Numbered from the stretch's first letter, positions 51,792-60,859 are shown. The stretch is 64,000 nt of DNA from CAWFZT01 sp963820415 (GCA_963820415.1 CAWFZT010000008.1:899722-963721), one strand, 5' to 3'. Made by a program: numbers and translations. The notes: generated by a model from the letters alone, not told the origin.

Positions 51792-53384
51792 TTATTGTTT
51801 GCTTAGTTTATTGATCACGGCTCCCTTATTGGTGATGGTTAGCCAGACTTTTCCACCATCTTTTGTAAAAGTAACGTCCATCAACAGACCGTTGAGCTCA
51901 TTGCCGGTGCCGATTACGTAACCAGTGTCGGTGGGGACCAACACGAGCTCGTTTCCGGACGGGCGGGCCATCCACAGCATGTTATCGTGGAATTTAACCG
52001 TCCAGCCCAGGTCATAATTACCCAGGTAGGCTGACACTGTGTTTTTGCTGACTGTGAAGGAATTAACCGAGGCTGACAGGGTATTCAGTTGGATGTCGTG
52101 CGCCTGGAAAGCAGCCAGGTTCTGATCAGCAGATGGGGTGGGGATATTGTAGATTTTTCGCAGCAGATCATCCCGCACAGCGGCAGCAAAATACTGCCCG
52201 GGCTCGCTGTTGGCAACCACCAGGATGCCCAACTTATCCTGCGGGATCAGCACCATCTCGGTTTTGAAGGAATCCATGCTGCCTGAGCGGTAGAGCGCCG
52301 GAGACCCTTGCAGGTTGCCGACCATCCAACCCATGCCATAGGAGGTGTTTGCATCCACTGTCACCAGGGGTTTCCTGGTTTCCGCCAGGTCTTGCGCCGA
52401 GACAACTTTCGCGCCGCCCGGGACCGTCCCATCGTTGAGTTGGACGATCAGGTAATTGGCCATATCAGTCAGGGTACTGCAAATGCCGAAAGCTGGCGCG
52501 CCGGCGTGAACCTGGGCGTCCGGCATCTCGAGGAGTTGTAAGGTGCCCTTGGGCAGATAGTAACCATACGAAACCGCATAATTGCTGCTGACCTTTGCCG
52601 GATCATCGCAAACAGCAGTGTGTTGCAGGCCGATCGGGTCGAAGACGCGCTGTTTAATGTCTGCGGCGAAGCCTTTTTCGAGGTCAGCCAATCCGGTGCC
52701 CTTAGAAATCAGGCCCAGATAACCAGCAGCAGCAAATAACTGTGGATTGTAAGCAAAGGTCGAATTCCCGGCGTTCTGTAAAGCAGCCAGATCGGCCAGG
52801 CTGCCAAACAGGTATTTGGCAGTCCACAGGTCGGAATAAAGCTGGATTGGGTTAGACCCCAAGCCGGTGCCCATATCGAGCAGTTGGCGCACGGTGACAC
52901 TCTGGGTCTGGGCGCTGTCTGCCAGCTTGAAACCCGGGTAAATCTTGGCCACCGGGGTATCCCAGGTGAACAAACCACCTTCCACCTGAGCGGCGACCAT
53001 CATGGAAGTAAATGATTCCGAGGCCGCCCCGATGCGAAAGACGGTATCGGAGGTAAAGGGTTTCTTGGTCTTGGTGTTGCGCACCCCAAAAGCCGAAGAA
53101 TAAACGATTTTCCCGTCCTTGACCACCGCGACTGCGCCGCCAGGCGCCTGGTAAGCCTGTACTTCATTCGTCAGGGTGGCGCTGAAATCCTTGAAGACCG
53201 CATCGCTGACATCGGCCGGCTGCGGAACCGGGGCAGGAGTAGCGCTGGCAGCCGCGACTGACTGGGGCGGCTGGGTAGCCTTCGCCGCTAACTGCGGAAG
53301 CTTGATAAACGAAGGCAGGCAGGCTGAGAGCAGCAGGGTTCCCAAAACGAGGGTGGAGAGTAGGATTCTGAAGCGTTTAGGCAT
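51792..53384 (-). CDS. Class C beta-lactamase/esterase-fold lipoprotein, active site lost
   Basis: 530 aa. Signal with lipobox LLSAC (C22), Pro/Ala linker to about 60, beta-lactamase-related domain (about 65-410), and an extra C-terminal beta domain (about 440-525). The usual SxxK motif in FRIGSxSKSFT reads FRIGAASESFT: Ser is Ala120 and Lys is Glu123. The YxN motif is also absent (AYNPQLF). The fold is well kept, so it is probably a binding or sensing pseudoenzyme on the cell surface rather than a dead gene. Confidence 0.8.
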   Translation of the reverse strand: MPKRFRILLSTLVLGTLLLSACLPSFIKLPQLAAKATQPPQSVAAASATPAPVPQPADVSDAVFKDFSATLTNEVQAYQAPGGAVAVVKDGKIVYSSAFGVRNTKTKKPFTSDTVFRIGAASESFTSMMVAAQVEGGLFTWDTPVAKIYPGFKLADSAQTQSVTVRQLLDMGTGLGSNPIQLYSDLWTAKYLFGSLADLAALQNAGNSTFAYNPQLFAAAGYLGLISKGTGLADLEKGFAADIKQRVFDPIGLQHTAVCDDPAKVSSNYAVSYGYYLPKGTLQLLEMPDAQVHAGAPAFGICSTLTDMANYLIVQLNDGTVPGGAKVVSAQDLAETRKPLVTVDANTSYGMGWMVGNLQGSPALYRSGSMDSFKTEMVLIPQDKLGILVVANSEPGQYFAAAVRDDLLRKIYNIPTPSADQNLAAFQAHDIQLNTLSASVNSFTVSKNTVSAYLGNYDLGWTVKFHDNMLWMARPSGNELVLVPTDTGYVIGTGNELNGLLMDVTFTKDGGKVWLTITNKGAVINKLSKQ

Positions 53385-53511
53385 TTTTCCCTCCCGTTAA
53401 AAGGAAATACAGTTCAGTATATTATAGGTTCTTTAATTCATTTTATAATGGAAGTGCAAAATAAATCAAGCTGGAATAGAGTGCAAGAAAGGGGATGGAG
53501 GAGGGTTATCG

Positions 53512-54264
53512 ATGAGCGATCAGATTGCCAGGTATAAATCCGACCGGGATGCTTTCGGCCATATGCTGCTCGATCACTTCAAAGGCGAAGAAGCCCTCGA
53601 AATCATCGAACGGGAAGATGGATTCATCGATCCAAACGATGGATGCAAAGTTTATTTTTCGGAGTTCAAGGATTGGCCTCTCTGGGAACAAGAAGCTTTA
53701 CGCAACCTGCTGCCTGGGCGTGTTCTCGACCTGGGCTGCGGGGCCGGCAGGATGGAGCTTTACCTGCAGAGCCAGGGTTTCGAGGTGGTTGGAATTGACA
53801 ATTCGCCCCTGGCGATTGAGGTTTGCCACCGGCGCGGGGTAAAAGACGCTCGCCTCCTTCCGGTCACCCGGGTCAGCTCAGAGCTAGGAATCTTTGCTAA
53901 TATCTTGATGATGGGCAACAACTGGGGTCTGATGGCTAACCGCCAGCGCGCCAGATGGCTGCTTGGCCGGTTTTATGGCATGACTTCTTTTCCAGCCCAC
54001 ATCATCGCCACATCGAACGACGTTTATAACTCCGACTCGCCCTATCACCTAGCCTACCAGGCGTATAACCGAGAAAGGGGGCGTATGACCGGTCAAATCC
54101 GCATGCGCGTTTGTTACCAGATGTACCGGACCCCCTGGTACGATTATTTGATGGTTTCCAGGGACGAAATGAAAGAGATCCTGGAAGCGACTGGCTGGCG
54201 TGTGAAACAGTTCATCGATTTGCCAGGAGCTATGTATGTAGCGGTGATCGAAAAAGAAAAATAG
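53512..54264 (+). CDS. SAM-dependent methyltransferase
   Basis: 250 aa, GGAGG 14-18 nt before the ATG. Class I fold: motif I VLDLGCGAGRMELYL (about 74-88), motif II GFEVVGIDNSPLAIEVC, then LGIFANILMMGNNWGLM. N-terminal ~60 residues helical. Resembles small-molecule methyltransferases (Methyltransf_25/11). Substrate unknown; no biosynthetic cluster around it. Confidence 0.85.
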   Translation: MSDQIARYKSDRDAFGHMLLDHFKGEEALEIIEREDGFIDPNDGCKVYFSEFKDWPLWEQEALRNLLPGRVLDLGCGAGRMELYLQSQGFEVVGIDNSPLAIEVCHRRGVKDARLLPVTRVSSELGIFANILMMGNNWGLMANRQRARWLLGRFYGMTSFPAHIIATSNDVYNSDSPYHLAYQAYNRERGRMTGQIRMRVCYQMYRTPWYDYLMVSRDEMKEILEATGWRVKQFIDLPGAMYVAVIEKEK

Positions 54265-54269
54265 AGGCC

Positions 54270-54298
54270 TTGTAATTTGTCTCCCGGCATGCTATCAT
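54270..54298 (+). promoter_or_regulatory. Promoter before the 68-residue ORF and thioesterase
   Basis: TTGTAA (54270-54275), 17-nt spacer, TATCAT (54293-54298), about 100 nt before the ATG at 54400. Confidence 0.4.
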
Positions 54299-54399
54299 AC
54301 AACCGATAATACAGAGTTCAGGATAGGTTGAAAAGGTGTAATGATTGCAGATCGTGGGCATCACGCATGCCCACTTCGTTTACCGGCCAGGAGTTTGTG

Positions 54400-54606
54400 A
54401 TGGAAGACAAGTTCGATCCACCCGCTAAAAAGCGAGGTTATAAAGAAGAAATAACCCAATCTACGGAAGAGATTGGAGCAAAGGGGCGGGGGGCGTCTGA
54501 ATTAGATGAAATCCAGGATACCAGCGCGGCTTCTGATGCCACGTCTAAGATGGACCAGGACACCATTAACCTGCTGGATGAGGACAGGGTTTCAACCGGC
54601 GGCTGA
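54400..54606 (+). CDS. Hypothetical acidic small protein
   Basis: 68 aa from ATG 54400, with CAGGAG 7 nt upstream. Rich in D/E, S/T and K (GYKEEITQSTEEIGAKGRG, ELDEIQDTSAA), no hydrophobic segment, probably disordered. Stop lies 49 nt before the thioesterase. No homologue that I recognise. Confidence 0.4.
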   Translation: MEDKFDPPAKKRGYKEEITQSTEEIGAKGRGASELDEIQDTSAASDATSKMDQDTINLLDEDRVSTGG

Positions 54607-54655
54607 CCGGCCAGCCGTAGATTTCCCGCTATCCGCATTCGAGGAGATTGAACCG

Positions 54656-55153
54656 ATGGCAATCGAAACTGGCCTGGTTGGCGAACTGAACCTGACCGTT
54701 CAAGACAGTGACACGGCGCGCGCTTCGGGTGGGGAAAACCTGCCGCCGGTATTCAGCACCCCCCGCCTGGTCAGCATGCTAGAGCGCACCGCTCACAGCG
54801 CCATCCTACCTTACCTGGCAGAGGGGCAGAGCAGCGTGGGGGCGTTGGTCAATATCTGCCACCTGGCGGCCACTCCGGTGGGTATGCAGGTGCGTTTCCG
54901 GGCCGAGCTCTTAGAGGTGGATGACCGCCGCCTGCGCTTCAAAGTCGAAGCGTGGGACGAGCTGGATAAGATCGCCGATGGCGAGCACGAGCGTTTCCTG
55001 ATCGACCTGGCGCGCTTTAAGGAACGCGTGGAGAAAAAAGCCAGATGGTCAAAAAATGACCCGGCCAGGGCTGGCGGCATAATAAAGGTTCTTTATTCAG
55101 GCAGGTTAAAGCGTTCGCGCAACTGCTTGCGGGCTGCCACCCGGTTCTTGTAA
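54656..55153 (+). CDS. Hotdog-fold thioesterase (FlK-like)
   Basis: 165 aa from ATG 54656 (GAGGAG 9 nt upstream). Single hotdog domain: PPVFSTPRLVSMLERTAHSAILPYL, SVGALVNICHLAATPVGMQVRFRAEL, FKVEAWDELDKIADGEHERFLID. This is the pattern of fluoroacetyl-CoA-type thioesterases, with Thr, Glu and His positions present. The C-terminal ~35 residues past an AAAAAA run are unlike the family and overlap a convergent gene by 61 nt. A 1-nt slip there would end the protein at 55082. Confidence 0.75.
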   Translation: MAIETGLVGELNLTVQDSDTARASGGENLPPVFSTPRLVSMLERTAHSAILPYLAEGQSSVGALVNICHLAATPVGMQVRFRAELLEVDDRRLRFKVEAWDELDKIADGEHERFLIDLARFKERVEKKARWSKNDPARAGGIIKVLYSGRLKRSRNCLRAATRFL

Positions 55154-55965
55154 TCGGCAATTTTCCGGGGGTATTTGCCCGCCGCAGCCAGCATATCTTT
55201 GAGCATGACGGCGAAACTGCGCCCTTCGTCATCCACCGATAGGCCGGTACTGCTGACCGCCGCTCCCCACACCACGTAGCCGACCAGCAGGCCAACCAGG
55301 GCTGAGACGATCCAACCCAGGTTAATCCACATCCCGAAGCCAAAAAACAACAGAGCGGCAGCCAGCCAGCCGATCCAGGCCAGGGTCAGGCCGCTTTTGA
55401 AGACCCGGATCTCTTGGCGGGTTGGCCTGTCCAGGATGGTGCACAGCCCCAGGTCGGCTGTATTCCAGGCGATCGAGCCGGACGGTTCGCTGCGCAACAG
55501 GGCAGCCAGCGGCTCGAGCGCTGGTTGGCCGATTTCTACCAGGGCATCCATGGCTAAATAATGAGAACGGGGATTGGCCAGGGTGGGTACCAGCAAGTCA
55601 ACCGCCGCCGCCCCATGCCGCGCCATCACCCTGGCAACTGCCTGGCGGGCATGCAGGTCGGGGTGATCGAGACCTTTGGCCAGCCTGGGCAGCGCGGCTG
55701 GCCCGAAGGCAAACAAGATCAGCTCGATGCGCTGGTTCAACGGGTCTTCCGGTGGGATCATCGATAGAGTGCCCGGCTTATCGAACCGCCGGGAGAGCGG
55801 ATCGAGTCGCGCCGCCAGGCCCTTGCGGTTTCCCAGGGCTTCGACAAGAGCCGGAACAACCACCGGCCCCATGGCCTTCAGCTGGTCAGTGGATTGGCTG
55901 ACTTTACGTTTATTGTCGCTTTCCAGGTCGTTCACCAGGGGGGTAATGTCGGTGACTGCCATCAT
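55093..55965 (-). CDS. HEAT-repeat protein with C-terminal membrane anchor
   Basis: 290 aa. HEAT-like repeats (about 10-165): QLKAMGPVVVPALVEALGNR, FGPAALPRLAKGLDHPDLHARQAVARVM, IGQPALEPLAALLR. Two hydrophobic segments (about 192-240) and a charged C-terminal tail follow. HEAT arrays bind partner proteins; no catalytic site. Convergent with the thioesterase gene. Confidence 0.7.
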   Translation of the reverse strand: MMAVTDITPLVNDLESDNKRKVSQSTDQLKAMGPVVVPALVEALGNRKGLAARLDPLSRRFDKPGTLSMIPPEDPLNQRIELILFAFGPAALPRLAKGLDHPDLHARQAVARVMARHGAAAVDLLVPTLANPRSHYLAMDALVEIGQPALEPLAALLRSEPSGSIAWNTADLGLCTILDRPTRQEIRVFKSGLTLAWIGWLAAALLFFGFGMWINLGWIVSALVGLLVGYVVWGAAVSSTGLSVDDEGRSFAVMLKDMLAAAGKYPRKIADYKNRVAARKQLRERFNLPE

Positions 55966-56013
55966 TGCTTATTCCTCATCCAACTGTCTCGAAGGGCGCC
56001 TGCGCCCGCTGCC

Positions 56014-56148
56014 ATGGATATAATAAAAGATCAGTGCAAGGATCATACCTGGCAGGCCGGCAGTTTCCAGGCCATTCAGCGCCTGCACACCGGCCAGCGC
56101 ATCCGCATGGATGGGTCGGCGGGAAAGATCTTTTTATTGGAGGCATAA
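56014..56148 (+). pseudogene. Possible PEP-utilising mobile-domain remnant
   Basis: 44 codons ending in LHTGQRIRMDGSAGKIFLLEA. The GQRIRMDGSAGKIFLL tail resembles the last strands of the phosphohistidine swivel domain of PEP-utilising enzymes. The active His segment is absent. It overlaps the end of the dehydrogenase gene on the other strand. Weak evidence. Confidence 0.2.
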
Positions 56149-57270
56149 CTGAGCCGGCGACCGGCTCAGGGTTTCAACATCACCTTGATCGAAATCTTTG
56201 GGCTCTAAGACGAGCTGGAAGGCTTCCGGGAATTTTTCCAGCTCGTATTCGTGGCTGACGATCTCGCCGGCCGGTACCTGGCCTTTGGCTAGCATGTCCA
56301 TGGCCAACGGGTAGCAATACGGCCCCAGGTGCGAGCCGTGAATGTTGAGCTCCTTGGTGTCGCCGATGATGGTCCAATCGACGGTGGTGGGCTCGTTAAA
56401 CACGCTGAACTGTACGAAGGTCCCCAGGCGGCGGATCATGCGCAGGCCCTGCACGACGCCTTCGGTGTGGCCGGTGGCTTCGATGTACACGTCACAGCCG
56501 TAACCATCCGTCAGCTTGAGCACTTCGCTTACTACGTCGACCTCGTGAGGGTTCATCACCAGGTCGGCGCCGCACTTGCGCGCCATGGCGAGGCGGAAAG
56601 GCTGCAGATCGAGGGCGATCAGGCAGTCGGGGTTCTTCAGGCGGGCGGCGGCGACCATGCCCAGGCCGAGCGGGCCGCAGCCGGCAATGACGACCGTGTC
56701 GCCCAGCTCAAGGTTGCCGCGTTGTACGGCGTGGATGGCGCAGGCCAGCGGCTCAATGTAGACCGCCTGGCGGATGGACAGCGAGCGTGGCACCTTGTGG
56801 TTTATGGCGTCGGCCGGGAAGAGCATATACTCCGCCATGGCGCCGGGCGTGCGCTGGCGGAAACCGTACACGTCGTGCTTGCGGTCGCACATCCAGTACT
56901 GGCCGCGCTTGCAGAAGCGGCATTCCCAGCAGGGCACAATTTGCTCGGAGATGGCCCAATCGCCCAGGGCCAGGCCGTATTTTTCGGCGGCGCCGGAACC
57001 CAGGGCGACCACCTCGCCGACGAACTCGTGGCCAGGCGTGACCGGCGGCTGGCAGTAGGCCGGGCGGTATTCATCCCCCCAGAAGAGCGGGGCACCGGAG
57101 AAACACTTGGCGTCACCGGCGCAGATGCCGGCGCCCAGGACGCGCACCAACACCTCGCCGGGTTCCACTTGCGGGACGGGGATTTCTTCCAACCGGTAAT
57201 CGTAGGCCCCATGGCACATCACCGAGCGCATGGTCTTGGGCAGCTCAATCGGCGAACGCGGAGCGGGCAT
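56134..57270 (-). CDS. Zinc-dependent alcohol dehydrogenase (MDR family)
   Basis: 378 codons as read. Catalytic Zn ligands C49 (GAGICAGDAKC), HEF of TPGHEFVGEV and structural CxxCxxC of CWECRFCKRGQYWMC. NAD motif GCGPLGLGMVAAARL. Resembles threonine/sorbitol/erythritol-type dehydrogenases. The last residues are abnormal: dropping one T in GATTTCGATC (56192-56194) restores DSIKVMLKP and a stop at 56166, the normal family ending. So the C-terminal tail is probably due to a 1-nt insertion. Confidence 0.88.
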   Translation of the reverse strand: MPAPRSPIELPKTMRSVMCHGAYDYRLEEIPVPQVEPGEVLVRVLGAGICAGDAKCFSGAPLFWGDEYRPAYCQPPVTPGHEFVGEVVALGSGAAEKYGLALGDWAISEQIVPCWECRFCKRGQYWMCDRKHDVYGFRQRTPGAMAEYMLFPADAINHKVPRSLSIRQAVYIEPLACAIHAVQRGNLELGDTVVIAGCGPLGLGMVAAARLKNPDCLIALDLQPFRLAMARKCGADLVMNPHEVDVVSEVLKLTDGYGCDVYIEATGHTEGVVQGLRMIRRLGTFVQFSVFNEPTTVDWTIIGDTKELNIHGSHLGPYCYPLAMDMLAKGQVPAGEIVSHEYELEKFPEAFQLVLEPKDFDQGDVETLSRSPAQLCLQ

Positions 57271-57314
57271 GGCTTATTCCTTCTTTCAAGGTGGGATGGT
57301 TCTGATAAAGTTCA

Positions 57315-57524
57315 TCAATAACCCATTTCTTCCTTTACCTCTTCTGGCAGCTCCCTCTCGGTATCAACAGTAATCGGAGCGCCGCCGTACTTTACGTAAG
57401 TGACCTGTTTTCCACCGTAGCTGGTAATGCGCACATACGTGCCGCCATACCTGACCACGGTAACCGGAATTCCCCCCTGAGCTACGAAGGTTACGTATTC
57501 GCCTGATAGAACCTGGTCAGTCAC
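57315..57524 (-). CDS. Small protein with YGG tandem repeats
   Basis: 69 aa from GTG 57524 (GGAGG 5 nt upstream). Four imperfect 11-12 residue units: VTFVAQGGIP, VTVVRYGGTY, VRITSYGGKQ, VTYVKYGGAP. An acidic tail (TERELPEEVKEEMGY) follows. Alternating beta-branched residues suggest short beta strands joined by GG turns. No signal peptide. Unknown function; it precedes the dehydrogenase by 44 nt on the same strand. Confidence 0.6.
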   Translation of the reverse strand: MTDQVLSGEYVTFVAQGGIPVTVVRYGGTYVRITSYGGKQVTYVKYGGAPITVDTERELPEEVKEEMGY

Positions 57525-57689
57525 ATTAACCTCCAGAAAAAGGGCCGGTTATCAAAGTTCTGTTCGCCTAGAGTCTATTCAATTCTTGGGCATTCGTCAA
57601 CAGGGAGGTTCTCTGGGAATTACCGCGGCGAACATAATAAGATCCTTTGTAGTGCAACTGCAAAGGATGGTGACCGGTCCTGATTATAT

Positions 57690-58010
57690 TTACAGACCCC
57701 TTCGATAGGGTATGCGGTTGCGGTGATAGTAAGTGCCGCCATGCCCGGCCAGGTCAATCACAAATGCAACCCCCAGCACAATCCATTCGTAGCCCACGAT
57801 GCCCCCTGGGAAGAGAAAGAGATACGCCAGGGTCGTCCACGGCAGGAAAATGCCGCCCAGCAGCGGCCAAACCCAGTAAGGGAAGGCAAGGTTGCCCGGC
57901 AGAGCCCAGTTCTTAAAAGCCAAAACGAAGAGTGGCTGATCCGCCAACCACCAGAGAAAAATGGCGATGCGTGAAACGAATACTAGAAGAAGAGTGGTGA
58001 TACAGCACAT
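57690..58010 (-). CDS. Small hypothetical membrane protein
   Basis: 106 aa with three hydrophobic segments (about 1-32, 45-68, 70-90) and a basic tail (YYHRNRIPYRRGL). AGGAGGCAAAC lies just before the ATG. The pattern LWWLADQPLFVLAF...LPGNLAFPYWVWPLLGG is repeated in unnamed proteins of environmental bacteria as far as I can recall; no function is known. Confidence 0.6.
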   Translation of the reverse strand: MCCITTLLLVFVSRIAIFLWWLADQPLFVLAFKNWALPGNLAFPYWVWPLLGGIFLPWTTLAYLFLFPGGIVGYEWIVLGVAFVIDLAGHGGTYYHRNRIPYRRGL

Positions 58011-58169
58011 GTTTGCCTCCTGATAGAAGTATTACTACTGTTCTTAATTGTATTTGAAAGGGGCTTGAAGAGTCCTGTATGAAACCTGTTAAATTCCTAA
58101 AAAAAATTCTCAAATGGATTTGCCGGCCGGGCACCAGCCTTACCACTCCTGTAATCGCATTTCAGAAAG

Positions 58170-58200
58170 CTCACCGCAGAGAAGCGGAGAACACAGAGAG
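58170..58200. repeat. CACCGCAGAG repeat copy
   Basis: TCACCGCAGAGAAGCGGAG then AACACAGAGAG, the same element type as at 751-780, just beyond the 3' end of rarD. Confidence 0.45.
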
Positions 58201-58204
58201 CCCC

Positions 58205-59089
58205 CTAGGCGGCGCTCGCCAGAGCCCGGCGGTATACCAGCAGGCTTTCGGCGATGAAAACCAGCAGCGCCAGCCAGATGATGCTAAAACCGATCAGACG
58301 AGTGCGGTCGAAGGTTTCCCCGTACAGGTAAACTCCGCATAGGAACTGCAGGGTAGGGGAGATGTATTGCAGCAGCCCCACCACGCTGAGCGGGGCGCGG
58401 CGGGCCCCGGCCGTAAAGAGCAAGAGGGGGACGGCCGAGGCGATGCCCGACCCGACCAGCAGCAGGCTGGTAGCCAGACCAGCGTGGCCAAAGGCGCTGG
58501 TGTGGCGGCCTTCCTCGAAGAGCAGGTAGCCCAGGGCGGCGATCGACATGATACCAGTTTCCATGGCGACCCCCGGCAGCGTCTCGAGAGGGGTGATCTT
58601 TTTCACCAGGCCGTACGACCCGAAGGTGAGCGCCAGCACCAGGGCAATCCAGGGCAGCCCACCGTGGCTGAAGGTCAGGTAGATCACCCCGGCCGCCACC
58701 AGGCCAACCGGTAGCCACTGGAGCGGGCGCAACTTTTCCCGCAGGAAGATCATCCCCAGCAGTACGCTGATGAGCGGGTTGATGAAGTAACCCAGGCTAC
58801 TGTCGACGATGAACCCGGCGTTGACCGCCCAGACGAAGACCAGCCAGTTGACCGATAGGAGCAGGGCGGTGAGAGTGTAAACCAGCAGGTTGCGCCGGGT
58901 GAGAGCGGCTTTCAGGGCGGATAACTGCCCCTGACCTACTGCCACTATGGTAAGTAAGAAAAGAAAACACCAGACGGCGCGGTGGGCGGTGATCTGAAAA
59001 GGAGGCACACTTGAGAGGGTTTTAAGCAGGACCGGCAGGAAACCCCAAATCCCATAGGCGGCGGCAGCGTAGAGGATACCTTTGTTCAT
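58205..59089 (-). CDS. rarD: EamA-type transporter, RarD family
   Basis: 294 aa from ATG 59089; the longer frame runs into the cytochrome gene. Ten membrane segments in two EamA halves: AAAAYGIWGFLPVLLKTL, ITAHRAVWCFLFLL, NWLVFVWAVNAGFIVDSSLGYFINPL and GLLQYISPTLQFLCGVYLYGE are characteristic of RarD (chloramphenicol-sensitive protein). Proposed small-metabolite efflux. 26 nt after the cytochrome gene. Confidence 0.9.
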   Translation of the reverse strand: MNKGILYAAAAYGIWGFLPVLLKTLSSVPPFQITAHRAVWCFLFLLTIVAVGQGQLSALKAALTRRNLLVYTLTALLLSVNWLVFVWAVNAGFIVDSSLGYFINPLISVLLGMIFLREKLRPLQWLPVGLVAAGVIYLTFSHGGLPWIALVLALTFGSYGLVKKITPLETLPGVAMETGIMSIAALGYLLFEEGRHTSAFGHAGLATSLLLVGSGIASAVPLLLFTAGARRAPLSVVGLLQYISPTLQFLCGVYLYGETFDRTRLIGFSIIWLALLVFIAESLLVYRRALASAA

Positions 59090-59115
59090 GGCCGGACTAA
59101 TTGTAACCGAAAGCT

Positions 59116-60855
59116 TTATTTTACGATAATTGTTTTCTCCGCCATCACGATATCCGGGATATCCCAGTCTTTCTGGTCGGCCAGCGAGCGGTAGGCGCGG
59201 CGGTAGATCAGGCGCACGTGGATGGTTGCTTCCCCCTGGGCCGGCATGCCGAAAACGTACAGGCTGGTATCGCTGGCGTAGGGAGCCAGACGGTTGTCGC
59301 TGACCAGGCGGGTGGGGTTCCAGTAAGCGCCGCTGGGCGAGAGCTCGGTCCACAATTCGGCCAGGACTTTGGCAAAAACTTTACCCGGCAGGCCGGCGTA
59401 GTAGCCCTGGGCGGGATCGCCAACCCCACCCCAGATGGGGACAGTTTCGCCTTGCAGGAAAGTCAAGGGCTGTCCCTGCGGATTGGTGGCTTCTACCAGC
59501 AGTATCAGGTGGCGCAGGGGTAAATCGGTGGGCACATCGTGGCCGGTCTTGTCGTTGGTGATCTTTACGGTCACGCTGAGCTGGCCAGCCGGCCGCCGGG
59601 CATCCACGGTCATGGTCAAGGCGTTCTGGAGCAGGGGCAGGCTGGAAGCGCCGGGGAAGGTATGGGCATGGATGGCCAGCGGATCGCGCTCGACCCCACC
59701 TTTGCCAGGGGCCACGTTGGTGAGCGGCTTGCCATCCAGCAGAGTGGGAGACGGGGTGTGGCAGTCCTGGCAGGTCTTACCGGTTTTGGGGTCGCTGTAA
59801 GGGCTTTGCAGCCATTCGCCATAGGAGTTATATACCAGGGTATTCCAAAAAATGCCGTAATGGCAGGCGGCGCAGAACTGACCCTGGCTGATCAACGGCA
59901 GGCGGGTATCTTCCATGGGCACATTGTCGTCGGCAAAGGTGCCGAAGAAGAGCTGGTAGCGTTGCTTATCGGCGGGGAAGGGGCGGCGCAGATCCAGCGA
60001 AAGTACGCCCGGCATTTCGGCATAAGGCAGGCTGGTCTGCGGGTCGAGGAGCACACCGCCGATCTTGTGGCAGAAATCGCAGTGGATGCCAAATTTATCT
60101 ACCCCGCTGACCTGGTTGGGATCGACCCCGTAGGGATTGTCGATAGCCGCCCCGGGGATGTGGCAGGCGGCGCAGTTGCCGGCCGTGGTGGGAAAATCCA
60201 GCTTATAGCCGGGGCCAAAGTAAGGCTGGCTCAAGTCGGGTGGGAGCGGCACACGCCCGTAATCGCGGGTATCGGCGTAGCGGGTGAGCGGGCTGTGGTG
60301 GCCCTGCAGGTCGGTGCCGTTGTACATGCTAAGGAAGCGCGGGTTGACGGCGGATTTACCGTGGGCGTCGTTATCCAGCCAGACCTGGGTAACGCCCGGC
60401 TTGCACGAGTAGCAGGAGTTTTCGCCGGTGGGCGGCACCCAGGTATAGGTGGGGTTGTCGTTTGTTTGCACCAGGCGCAACACCAGGTGGATGCCAGAAG
60501 CCGGAGGGATGACAGATGCCTGCCCGGCGCAGTAATACTTATCCTTCCAGGCACTGACGGTCAGCGGTTGGCCGTTATCGAGGCCTGACATGCTGAAACG
60601 ACCCTCTGCATCCGTCAGCGCAGTCCGGGTGGTAGCCTGGATACTGACCTGCGCCCCCGCTACAGGCGCCCCGTCCTGGTCGACCACCTGACCGGTAAGC
60701 GTGCCCGGGGCAAGCGGCATCGACAGAATGGCGGTCAGGGTGGGCATGGGCGCCGGGGTCGGAGAGGCGGTCAAGGGCGGGGAAGTGCAACCAAAAAGCA
60801 AGGAGGTCAGCCCAGCCAAAATCAAGATCAAGGCCCACACAGGAAAACGGTCCAC
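59116..60855 (-). CDS. Multihaem cytochrome c lipoprotein with CxxCK site
   Basis: 579 aa from GTG 60855, 4 nt after the preceding stop. Signal with lipobox LLFGC, Pro-rich linker, a carboxypeptidase-regulatory-like beta domain (about 55-125), then haem sites CYSCK, CAACH, CDFCH, CAACH and CQDCH (about 145-370). The C-terminal ~200 residues are beta-rich. The first site has Lys for His, as in the lysine-ligated active haem of NrfA. Predicted exported and lipid-anchored; it may take electrons to or from an extracytoplasmic substrate. Follows a large propeller protein gene. Confidence 0.8.
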   Translation of the reverse strand: MDRFPVWALILILAGLTSLLFGCTSPPLTASPTPAPMPTLTAILSMPLAPGTLTGQVVDQDGAPVAGAQVSIQATTRTALTDAEGRFSMSGLDNGQPLTVSAWKDKYYCAGQASVIPPASGIHLVLRLVQTNDNPTYTWVPPTGENSCYSCKPGVTQVWLDNDAHGKSAVNPRFLSMYNGTDLQGHHSPLTRYADTRDYGRVPLPPDLSQPYFGPGYKLDFPTTAGNCAACHIPGAAIDNPYGVDPNQVSGVDKFGIHCDFCHKIGGVLLDPQTSLPYAEMPGVLSLDLRRPFPADKQRYQLFFGTFADDNVPMEDTRLPLISQGQFCAACHYGIFWNTLVYNSYGEWLQSPYSDPKTGKTCQDCHTPSPTLLDGKPLTNVAPGKGGVERDPLAIHAHTFPGASSLPLLQNALTMTVDARRPAGQLSVTVKITNDKTGHDVPTDLPLRHLILLVEATNPQGQPLTFLQGETVPIWGGVGDPAQGYYAGLPGKVFAKVLAELWTELSPSGAYWNPTRLVSDNRLAPYASDTSLYVFGMPAQGEATIHVRLIYRRAYRSLADQKDWDIPDIVMAEKTIIVK

Positions 60856-60859
60856 AGTT

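Noticed and set aside
54328..54399. Longer start for the 68-residue acidic ORF
   Set aside because: The ATG at 54400 has CAGGAG at proper distance; the upstream codons do not.
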